This document shows, piece by piece, positions 1 through 5,337 of a DNA stretch of 15,827 nt; position 1 is the stretch's first letter; each line of letters starts with the position of its first letter. The notes under the pieces are model-generated. The model was not told the DNA's origin. It made no database searches and saw only the letters and a list, made by a program, of their open reading frames with translations. A program made the position numbers and the translations under genes. Origin of the DNA: SCTD01 sp038256525 (GTDB lineage Bacteria; Actinomycetota; Actinomycetes; Mycobacteriales; SCTD01); assembly GCA_038256525.1 (NCBI GenBank), contig JBBSKF010000088.1:1-15827 (forward strand), read 5' to 3'.

Positions 1-438
1 AGAACGGCGCGGTCGGTTTCCCGGTGACGAACGAGTTGCCGACGCCCACCAAGTTCGGGGCGTTCAACCACTTCCAGTCCGGGTCGATCTACTGGTCGCC
101 GGCGACCGGGGCGCGTGAGGTACGCGGCGCGATCCGGGAGACGTGGAGCCGGCTGGGTTGGGAGAACGGCGCGGTCGGGTTCCCACTCACGGACGAGTTG
201 CCGACGCCCCACAAGTTCGGGGCGTTCAACCACTTCCAGTCCGGGTCGATCTACTGGTCGCCGGCGACCGGGGCGCGTGAGGTACGCGGTGCGATCCGGG
301 ACACCTGGAGTCGCCAAGGTTGGGAGAACGGCGCCCTGGGCTTCCCGACCAGCGATGAGTACGCCATTCCCGGCGGCCGCAGGTCGGACTTCCAGGGTGG
401 GTTCATCACCTGGACACCGGCCGGTGGAACGGTCGTCA
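1..438 (+). repeat. Tandem 162-bp LGFP-coding repeat units
   Basis: The motif agaacggcg recurs at 1, 163 and 325, exactly 162 bp apart. The first two units are nearly identical over their full length, and the third diverges in its second half into a proline/glycine-rich ending. The same register recurs at 1695 and 1857 in the downstream gene. Confidence 0.85.
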
Positions 439-458
439 GGCGCAACGTCTTCCGCTGA
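3..458 (+). CDS. LGFP-repeat surface protein, 3' end only (5' truncated by window edge)
   Basis: The reading frame is open from the first bases of the window, so this is the C-terminal part of a longer gene; the GTG at 24 is an internal valine codon and not a start. The ~151 visible residues are LGFP-type repeats with a 54-residue (162-bp) period. Units begin near 1, 163 and 325, each with a W-E-N-G-A-[VL]-G-F-P core and a following F-N-H-F-Q-S-G-S-I-Y-W block. LGFP repeats occur in actinobacterial exported proteins such as corynebacterial PS1 and are thought to tether proteins to the cell envelope. The end (…VVRRNVFR) differs from the paralogue at 647-1981, although the preceding ~308 bp are about 98% identical to it. 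The N-terminal domain and any signal peptide lie outside the window. Family assignment is firm; function is inferred. Confidence 0.85.
   Translation, partial: NGAVGFPVTNELPTPTKFGAFNHFQSGSIYWSPATGAREVRGAIRETWSRLGWENGAVGFPLTDELPTPHKFGAFNHFQSGSIYWSPATGAREVRGAIRDTWSRQGWENGALGFPTSDEYAIPGGRRSDFQGGFITWTPAGGTVVRRNVFR
131..438 (+). repeat. Long direct repeat, copy 1 (copy 2 at 1663-1970)
   Basis: Aligning 131-438 with 1663-1970 (offset 1532 bp) by eye gives about six mismatches in 308 bp and no gaps. Four of the differences are silent third-position changes. The similarity stops abruptly on the 3' side just before the two different stop contexts. Confidence 0.9.
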
Positions 459-483
459 CGTCGCTGGGGTGCCCCCTTCCCGT

Positions 484-544
484 GATCCACGGGGACGTTG
501 ACGTGGTTTGCCGCGCGGGATCCACCTCGACCTCCCCGTGGATC
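484..544. repeat. 12-bp perfect inverted repeat with 37-bp spacer
   Basis: The arm gatccacgggga (484-495) is the exact reverse complement of tccccgtggatc (533-544). It lies between the two LGFP genes, about 26 bp after the first stop and about 100 bp before the second start. A third copy of gatccac, in the first arm's orientation, lies inside the spacer near 520, so alternative pairings are possible. There is no T-tract, so it is not a standard terminator. It may be an operator, an RNA structure or an old element end. Confidence 0.55.
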
Positions 545-634
545 ATGGTCTGAAGCGACGTGCGCTGACAGGCAACCTTCGGAGCGTTCGCTGCGTCTCA
601 ACCAGCGTTGCGGGGCCATGGGTGGCCCCCGGAT

Positions 635-642
635 GGGGGAGG
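635..642 (+). promoter_or_regulatory. Ribosome binding site deciding the LGFP gene start
   Basis: GGGGGAGG lies four bases before the ATG at 647. It selects this start over the in-frame TTG at 608, which has no such site and would add a non-signal-like leader in front of the signal peptide. Confidence 0.7.
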
Positions 643-646
643 CACG

Positions 647-1981
647 ATGTCTCGAGGCACGATGCGGTCAAGGGCGAGGTTGTTCGCCGTCATGGCCATC
701 AGCACGGCGGGGGTGGTCGTTCCGGCGGGAGCCGAGGCATCACCGATGCTTGTCAGCTACGTCCTTCCGGACGGGAGTAACCAGAGCTTGCTCTCGGTGA
801 GCGTCCCAGAGTCAGAGGTCGATGCTCTTGCACCCGGTGCGACCATCAGGTTGGACGCCCCGAATGGGATCGACTTCAGCAACGCGTCCGTGACCGACGG
901 TGACATTCTTTCAGGGTCTGAGCCGCGCGCGCTTCCCGTTACGGTGACCGACAACGGCAAGAGCATCCAGTGGAGTGTCCCGGGCGACATCCCCACCGGC
1001 AGCATTGTCGACTTCAGCGTGCGCGGCGTCGCGGCGCCCGGATACAACTTGCACTACTTCTCATCCGGCACGTACTTCGCTGTCGATGTCGAGACCGGTG
1101 GCGCGACACAGGAGGTCATTGACGCCGGCCTCGACGCTAGTTTCACTCAGGCCGCGCCGGCTACCTTCGCCGCAGGGCAACCCACAACCTGGACGCTCCC
1201 CTCCCCCAGTGTCACCCTCGACCAGCTTGCGACCGGCACAGGCGCCGAGCCGCGGTTCGGTCCGGTGTCGGGCGCCTTCATCCCGGACGACAACGGTGGC
1301 GGCGAGAGCTATCCGGTTTCGGTGTCTGCAGATGGGCGAAGCGTGACCGCCACCCTGCCGTACCGCTCCGACCCGTTCGCGCTGGTCCTCTACACCGAAG
1401 CAGAGGATCCGACGCAGAGCGACCTGCACTCGCTCGCCTTCATCTTCGACGACACGACCGTGGCCCGGACGTGCGCCGTCTCGGAGCGGGTGATCGGCGC
1501 GATCCGTGACCGCTACGTCTCGCTCGGTGGGCCGTGCGGTTTCCTGGGTGATCCGCTGACTGCTGAGCTGGCGACGCCGGTCAAGTTCGGGCGGTTCAAC
1601 CACTTCGAGGGCGGGTCGATCTACTGGTCGCCATCCACCGGTGCGTGGGAGGTGCACGGTGCGATCCGGGAGACGTGGAGCCGGCTGGGTTGGGAGAACG
1701 GCGCGGTCGGCTTCCCACTCACGGACGAGTTGCCGACGCCCCACAAGTTCGGGGCGTTCAACCACTTCCAGTCCGGGTCGATCTACTGGTCGCCGGCGAC
1801 CGGGGCGCGTGAGGTACGCGGCGCGATCCGGGACACCTGGAGTCGCCAAGGTTGGGAGAACGGCGCCCTGGGCTTCCCGACCAGCGATGAGTACGCCATT
1901 CCCGGCGGTCGCAGGTCGGACTTCCAGGGTGGTTTCATCACCTGGACACCGGCCGGCGGCACGGTCGTCAAAATCCGCTAG
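647..1981 (+). CDS. Secreted LGFP-repeat cell-envelope protein
   Basis: A 444-residue exported protein. Residues 1-31 form a signal peptide: an Arg-rich n-region (MRSRAR), a hydrophobic core and an A-E-A cleavage site near residue 31. Residues ~32-278 are Gly/Asp/Thr/Val-rich and probably all-beta; I recognise no family there. Residues ~279-444 carry LGFP units (cores near nt 1533, 1695 and 1857) with the F-N-H-F-x-x-G-S-I-Y-W block, ending in a degenerate unit and …VVKIR. LGFP repeats are associated with envelope attachment in mycolata and relatives, so a wall-linked surface or sensor role is inferred. The start at ATG 647 is chosen for its RBS; a second ATG at 662 would also leave a usable signal peptide. 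The gene is a tandem paralogue of the truncated gene at the window edge. A stem-loop follows it, and it is probably transcribed alone. Confidence 0.85.
   Translation: MSRGTMRSRARLFAVMAISTAGVVVPAGAEASPMLVSYVLPDGSNQSLLSVSVPESEVDALAPGATIRLDAPNGIDFSNASVTDGDILSGSEPRALPVTVTDNGKSIQWSVPGDIPTGSIVDFSVRGVAAPGYNLHYFSSGTYFAVDVETGGATQEVIDAGLDASFTQAAPATFAAGQPTTWTLPSPSVTLDQLATGTGAEPRFGPVSGAFIPDDNGGGESYPVSVSADGRSVTATLPYRSDPFALVLYTEAEDPTQSDLHSLAFIFDDTTVARTCAVSERVIGAIRDRYVSLGGPCGFLGDPLTAELATPVKFGRFNHFEGGSIYWSPSTGAWEVHGAIRETWSRLGWENGAVGFPLTDELPTPHKFGAFNHFQSGSIYWSPATGAREVRGAIRDTWSRQGWENGALGFPTSDEYAIPGGRRSDFQGGFITWTPAGGTVVKIR
1663..1970 (+). repeat. Long direct repeat, copy 2
   Basis: This is the partner of 131-438. 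It covers the last two LGFP units and most of the C-terminus of the complete LGFP gene. On the 5' side, similarity to copy 1 falls off upstream of 1663, where the two genes encode related but clearly diverged repeat units. Confidence 0.9.
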
Positions 1982-1987
1982 AGGTCA

Positions 1988-2022
1988 GGGACGGGGCGCC
2001 CGCGCTGGGTCGGCCCCGTCCC
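1988..2022 (+). terminator. Stem-loop after the LGFP gene
   Basis: A perfect 10-bp GC-rich stem, GGGACGGGGC (1988-1997) with GCCCCGTCCC (2013-2022), has a 15-nt loop and lies 6 bp after the stop codon. It lacks a T-run, as many actinobacterial terminators do. Confidence 0.7.
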
Positions 2023-2040
2023 GCTGGCGTCAGGACCGTC

Positions 2041-2046
2041 TAGCGT
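2041..2046 (+). promoter_or_regulatory. -10 element of a leaderless rarD promoter
   Basis: TAGCGT matches TANNNT and ends 7 nt before the GTG start at 2054, so transcription would begin at or next to the start codon. No Shine-Dalgarno sequence and no clear -35 are visible. Confidence 0.5.
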
Positions 2047-2053
2047 TGCGCTC

Positions 2054-2959
2054 GTGACCTCGACGCGCCGCGGGACGCTCTACGGCGCCGCCGCCTATCT
2101 GCTCTGGGGGCTGTTCCCGCTCTACTGGCCGCTGCTCGCGCCGGCTGGGGCGCTCGAGGTCCTGGCGCACCGCATCCTGTGGTCGCTGGTCGTCGTGGTG
2201 GTGCTGCTCGGGGCGCTGCGCCGGCTGCCTCAGCTGCGCGCCGCCGTACGCGACCGCCGCCGCTTCGCCCAGATCTCGCTGGCCGCTGTCGTCATCGCCG
2301 TCAACTGGGGCACCTACATCTACGGCGTCACCAACGACCGCGTGGTCGAGACCTCACTGGGCTACTTCGTCAACCCCATCGTCACCGTGCTGCTGGGCGT
2401 GCTGGTGCTCGGCGAGCGGTTGCGACCCGTGCAGTGGGTAGCCATGGGCGCGGCGTTCATCGCCGTGGTCGTGCTCACCGTCGAGAACGGCAGCCCCCCG
2501 TGGATCGCGTTGATCCTCGCCTTCAGCTTCGGGACCTACGGCCTGCTCAAGAAGACCGCCGGGGTCGGCGCCGTCGAAGGGCTCGCCATCGAGACGGCGG
2601 TGCTGTTCCCGGTCGCTGCGGTGTACGTCCTGATTCTCGGCATCACCGGGCAGGGGACGTTCACCAGTGAGGGCGGTGGCCACGCCCTGCTGCTCGCCCT
2701 TGCAGGCGTGGTGACCGCGGTGCCGCTGCTGCTGTTCGGCGCCGCCGCCTCACGCGTCCCGCTGACCACGCTCGGTGTCCTGCAGTACCTCGCGCCGACC
2801 ATGCAGTTCCTGCTGGGTGTCACCCTGTTCGACGAGCCGCTGCCGGTCGCCAAGCTCTTCGGGTTCGTGCTCGTCTGGATCGGTCTGGCCCTGTTCACCG
2901 TCGATCTGGTCCGTCACCACCGGCGGCAGCTGCGCCTGGCGGTGACCGTGCCTGCCTAG
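2054..2959 (+). CDS. rarD: RarD/EamA-family membrane transporter
   Basis: A 301-residue polytopic inner-membrane protein of the drug/metabolite transporter superfamily. It opens with the RarD-type pattern G-x4-Y-L-L-W-G-L-F-P-L-Y-W (residues ~8-25) and has about ten hydrophobic segments arranged as two EamA halves. Other family traits are the N-W-G-T-Y-I-Y-G-V segment after helix 3, and S-L-G-Y-F-V-N-P followed by a G-E-R-L loop. In the second half, L-G-V-L-Q-Y-L-A-P-T is followed by F-x-E-P. The name comes from E. coli 'chloramphenicol-sensitive RarD'; the true substrate in this family is unknown. The GTG start has a TANNNT box 7 nt upstream and no RBS. The stop shares the palindrome CTAG (2956-2959) with the stop of the convergent membrane gene, so the two messages overlap tail to tail. 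Confidence 0.85.
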   Translation: MTSTRRGTLYGAAAYLLWGLFPLYWPLLAPAGALEVLAHRILWSLVVVVVLLGALRRLPQLRAAVRDRRRFAQISLAAVVIAVNWGTYIYGVTNDRVVETSLGYFVNPIVTVLLGVLVLGERLRPVQWVAMGAAFIAVVVLTVENGSPPWIALILAFSFGTYGLLKKTAGVGAVEGLAIETAVLFPVAAVYVLILGITGQGTFTSEGGGHALLLALAGVVTAVPLLLFGAAASRVPLTTLGVLQYLAPTMQFLLGVTLFDEPLPVAKLFGFVLVWIGLALFTVDLVRHHRRQLRLAVTVPA

Positions 2960-3549
2960 AGCTGGACGCCGTCCGCGCTGCGCCTGCCGCTGAGGTGGGC
3001 AAGGCCCAGCAGCAGACCGCCGACCAGGCTCGAGAGCCCCAGCAGGATCGTGACCATCATCGGCACCCAGAGCCCCTCGGGGACCTCGCCGGTGATCGTG
3101 GTGACGATGGCGACGGTGCTGAGCACGGCGGCTCCCAGGGCAAGCAGCTGCCACCAGTGAGCCGTCACGGGCAGTGCCGCCGCGACGGCCCGTGATCGTT
3201 GCCATGACAGGAAGGCGAGCCCTCCGGCGACGACCGCGACGGACAGGCCGCTCACGAGCATGACGGGGCTGGTGCCGCCGATGAGGGCGAGCAGGACTCC
3301 GGCCGCACTGAGGGCGGTGAAGGCCAGCGGGACGATCAGGGATGAGCGCTTCATGTGGTGCTCCAGGTGGAGGGAAGGAACGGTGAGAGCGAGATCGACG
3401 ACGCCGCGGCCCCAGACGCGGGCGGGGGACTCGTCGCGGAGCTGTCGGGCGAACAGCAGGACCATGTCCGGCCCGTAGTCGTCCCGGAACGTGCGCGGGT
3501 AGGTTCGCAGCAGGACCTCGTAGATCCTGAGCCCTCCCCGGCCGGTCAT
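2956..3549 (-). CDS. PadR-linked four-helix membrane protein
   Basis: A 197-residue protein. Residues ~8-50 form a charged cytoplasmic segment with the pattern Y-E-x-L-L-R-x-Y-P-R-x-F-R-x-x-Y-G-x-x-M, typical of permease-prefix-like modules encoded beside PadR regulators. Four hydrophobic helices follow at about 70-91, 95-113, 130-150 and 162-183. The function is unknown; such proteins often pair with PadR-controlled membrane stress or permease functions. The ATG (3547-3549) overlaps the padR stop as ATGA, so translation is coupled and the pair forms a two-gene operon. The 3' end overlaps the rarD stop. Confidence 0.75.
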   Translation of the reverse strand: MTGRGGLRIYEVLLRTYPRTFRDDYGPDMVLLFARQLRDESPARVWGRGVVDLALTVPSLHLEHHMKRSSLIVPLAFTALSAAGVLLALIGGTSPVMLVSGLSVAVVAGGLAFLSWQRSRAVAAALPVTAHWWQLLALGAAVLSTVAIVTTITGEVPEGLWVPMMVTILLGLSSLVGGLLLGLAHLSGRRSADGVQL

Positions 3550-3890
3550 GCGGTCACCGGGCCGGGCAGGTGCTTCGCCACGCGGTGCACCAGTGCTTGG
3601 AGCCGGCGGAGCTCGGCGGTCGCCACGGCTCGGCCGCCGGGGGTGAGGGTGTAGTAGCGACGGCGCTCGTTGTCCTCGCGGTCGATGCGGTCGGTGGTCT
3701 CCGAGATCAGGCCGTCGCCGACCAGCCGGTTGAGCGTTCCGTACAGGGTGCCGGGCCCCATCCGCACGGCGCCGTCGCTGAGCTCGGCAACGCGACCCGC
3801 CAGGGCGTAGCCGTGCAGCTCGCCGTCCAAGAGGGCGAGGACGATGTGCAGGGACGCCGACGGCAGTGGCTTGGCTCCCGGAGACTTCAT
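3546..3890 (-). CDS. PadR-family transcriptional regulator
   Basis: A 114-residue winged-helix repressor. The PadR signature is clear: V-L-A-L-L-D-G-E-L-H-G-Y-A-L followed by G-P-G-T-L-Y-G-T-L-N-R-L (recognition helix) and R-R-Y-Y-T-L-T-P-G-G (wing). The C-terminal helix (A-E-L-R-R-L-Q-A-L-V-H-R-V) is the short dimerisation helix. I prefer the ATG at 3888-3890 over the in-frame ATG at 3906-3908, because a promoter (-35 TTGACA, -10 CAGACT) ends 6 nt before it and the longer form would place its start codon inside that promoter. The gene probably represses itself and the downstream membrane gene through the palindrome in its promoter. The ligand is unknown. Confidence 0.9.
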   Translation of the reverse strand: MKSPGAKPLPSASLHIVLALLDGELHGYALAGRVAELSDGAVRMGPGTLYGTLNRLVGDGLISETTDRIDREDNERRRYYTLTPGGRAVATAELRRLQALVHRVAKHLPGPVTA

Positions 3891-3896
3891 GCTCGG

Positions 3897-3925
3897 AGTC
3901 TGATGCATCGAATTTCGAGTGTCAA
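3897..3925 (-). promoter_or_regulatory. padR promoter with internal palindrome (candidate PadR operator)
   Basis: On the minus strand, -35 TTGACA (3920-3925) and -10 CAGACT (3897-3902) are separated by exactly 17 nt. The -10 ends 6 nt before ATG 3890, predicting a leaderless message. Within the spacer, TCGAAATTCGA (3908-3918 on the plus strand as TCGAATTTCGA) is an inverted repeat with 5-bp arms around one base, well placed for autorepression. Confidence 0.6.
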
Positions 3926-3966
3926 GCCCTGAGATCCGCCGTGCTCCGGTCTGCCACTGGCCCGCC

Positions 3967-3972
3967 TAATCT
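3967..3972 (+). promoter_or_regulatory. -10 element of a leaderless murB promoter
   Basis: TAATCT (a TANNNT match) ends 6 nt before the GTG start of murB at 3979. There is no RBS in between and no clear -35. Confidence 0.55.
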
Positions 3973-3978
3973 GACGGC

Positions 3979-5043
3979 GTGCTGGAACGCCGCGACGCCC
4001 CGCTGGCCCCGCTGACCACGCTGCGGCTCGGCGGCCCGGCCCGACGACTGGTCACCGTCTACGACGAGACCTCCCTGCTGGAGATCGTCCGGACTGCCGA
4101 CGCCACCGGTGAGCCGCTGCTCGTGCTCGGCGGCGGCAGCAACCTGGTCCTACCCGATGCCGGCTTCGACGGAGCGGTGGTGCGGGTGGCGCTCCACGGG
4201 TTGAGCGGCTCCCGCGACGGCGACAGGGTGCTGCTGACGGCGGCCGCGGGCGAGGACTGGGAGGCTCTCGTCGCGTCGTGCGTCGCGGACGGCCTGGTCG
4301 GGATCGAGGCCCTGTCGGGCATCCCGGGCCTGGTCGGGGCGAGCCCGATCCAGAACATCGGGGCGTACGGCCAGGAGGTCGCCCAGACCGTGCACGCCGT
4401 CCGGGCGTACGACCGCGTGGCCGGCTCGGTCGTGGAGCTGTCCGGCGAGCAATGCCGTTTTTCCTACCGGGGTAGTGCTTTCAAGTCCGAGCCACATCGC
4501 TGGGTGGTGCTGGAGGTGTCGTTCTCGCTGGGCTCGGGCCAGCTGTCGATGCCGGTCACCTACGTCGAGCTGGCCCGGGCGCTCGGCGTCCAGGTCGGCG
4601 AGCGCGCCCCGCTGGCCGATGTCCGCGAGGCGGTGCTGGCGCTGCGCCGCGCGAAGGGGATGGTGCTGGACCCGGCCGACCCGGACACCCGCAGCGCCGG
4701 GTCGTTCTTCACCAACCCGCACCTGTCATCGGCCGCCGCGAGCGCCCTGCGCGCGCAGGTGCTGGACCGCTGTGGGCCGGGCGTGAGCGTGCCGGAGTGG
4801 CCGGACGGCGACGGCCGGGTCAAGGTCTCGGCAGCCTGGCTGATCGAGCGGTCCGGCTTCGGCAAGGGTCACTTCGCCGGGCCGGTCGGCATCTCGAGCA
4901 AGCACACGCTCGCGCTGGTCAACCGCGGCGGCGCCCGCACCGCCGACCTGCTCGCGGTCGCGCGTGAGGTCCGCGACGGGGTGCGCGCGGCGTTCGGCGT
5001 CGAGCTGGTGCCCGAGCCGGTGCTCGTCGGCGACACCCTGTAA
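3979..5043 (+). CDS. murB: UDP-N-acetylenolpyruvoylglucosamine reductase (MurB)
   Basis: A 354-residue cytoplasmic flavoenzyme. It reduces UDP-GlcNAc-enolpyruvate to UDP-MurNAc with NADPH, the second committed step of peptidoglycan precursor synthesis. The FAD-binding half shows T-T-L-R-L-G-G, G-G-G-S-N-L (Gly51-Asn55) and G-I-P-G-L-V-G-A-S-P-I-Q-N-I-G-A-Y-G-Q-E-V. Then come Y-R-G-S-A-F-K with the substrate-contacting Arg, and A-G-S-F-F-T-N-P with the proton-donor Ser242. The C-terminal half has A-A-W-L-I-E-R-S-G-F-G-K-G and E-P-V-L-V-G with the family's catalytic Glu (Glu346). The length fits type I MurB. The start is a GTG without an RBS, 6 nt after a TANNNT box. All key residues are present, so it should be active. 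Confidence 0.97.
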   Translation: MLERRDAPLAPLTTLRLGGPARRLVTVYDETSLLEIVRTADATGEPLLVLGGGSNLVLPDAGFDGAVVRVALHGLSGSRDGDRVLLTAAAGEDWEALVASCVADGLVGIEALSGIPGLVGASPIQNIGAYGQEVAQTVHAVRAYDRVAGSVVELSGEQCRFSYRGSAFKSEPHRWVVLEVSFSLGSGQLSMPVTYVELARALGVQVGERAPLADVREAVLALRRAKGMVLDPADPDTRSAGSFFTNPHLSSAAASALRAQVLDRCGPGVSVPEWPDGDGRVKVSAAWLIERSGFGKGHFAGPVGISSKHTLALVNRGGARTADLLAVAREVRDGVRAAFGVELVPEPVLVGDTL

Positions 5044-5080
5044 GCCGCACCTGCAGAGCCCGGGCGGGCACAGCGCCGAG

Positions 5081-5308
5081 CTACCCCATCGCCTCCAGCA
5101 TCCCCATCATCTCCTTGCACGCCGGGCAGACCGGGAACTTGTCGGGGTCCCGACCCGGTAGCCACTTCTTCCCGCACAGCGCAACCACGGGCACCCCGTC
5201 CACGGCGCTGCGCAGGATGTCCTCCTTGCGCACGTAGTGGCTGAACCGCTCGTCGTCCCCGTCGTCGAGCCTCGGCTCGACGACCTCTCTGGTGTCGACC
5301 TCTGTCAT
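5081..5308 (-). CDS. DUF3039 small zinc-ribbon-like protein
   Basis: A 75-residue acidic protein of the actinobacterial DUF3039 family. It shows the typical core H-Y-V-x-K-x-D-I, A-V-x-G-x-P-V-V-A-L-C-G-K and P-x-x-x-P-x-x-F-P-V-C-P-A-C-K-x-x-M. The three cysteines and nearby His suggest one metal-binding site, although no function is established. The gene is convergent with murB and divergent from the helicase gene. Its ATG at 5306-5308 follows a TAGGCT box by 7 nt, which points to leaderless expression. Confidence 0.85.
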   Translation of the reverse strand: MTEVDTREVVEPRLDDGDDERFSHYVRKEDILRSAVDGVPVVALCGKKWLPGRDPDKFPVCPACKEMMGMLEAMG

Positions 5309-5315
5309 GCCGGCC

Positions 5316-5321
5316 AGCCTA
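5316..5321 (-). promoter_or_regulatory. -10 element of a leaderless DUF3039 promoter
   Basis: On the minus strand TAGGCT matches TANNNT, 7 nt before the ATG, with no Shine-Dalgarno sequence. The divergent helicase start lies only 29 bp away, so the two promoters must overlap. Confidence 0.5.
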
Positions 5322-5337
5322 GAGCCCCAGCGACGTC

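Noticed and set aside
1..438. Tandem repeats considered as a CRISPR or VNTR array
   Set aside because: The units are 162 bp, in frame, and encode LGFP protein repeats; there are no short repeats with unique spacers.
1061..1849. Antisense open frame across the LGFP gene
   Set aside because: It is rich in Arg/Pro/Gly and repeats only because the LGFP units repeat; there is no RBS or domain.
4450..4500. AT-richer patch inside murB, considered as foreign insertion
   Set aside because: It encodes the conserved C-R-F-S-Y-R-G-S-A-F-K stretch of MurB in frame, so it is ordinary coding sequence.
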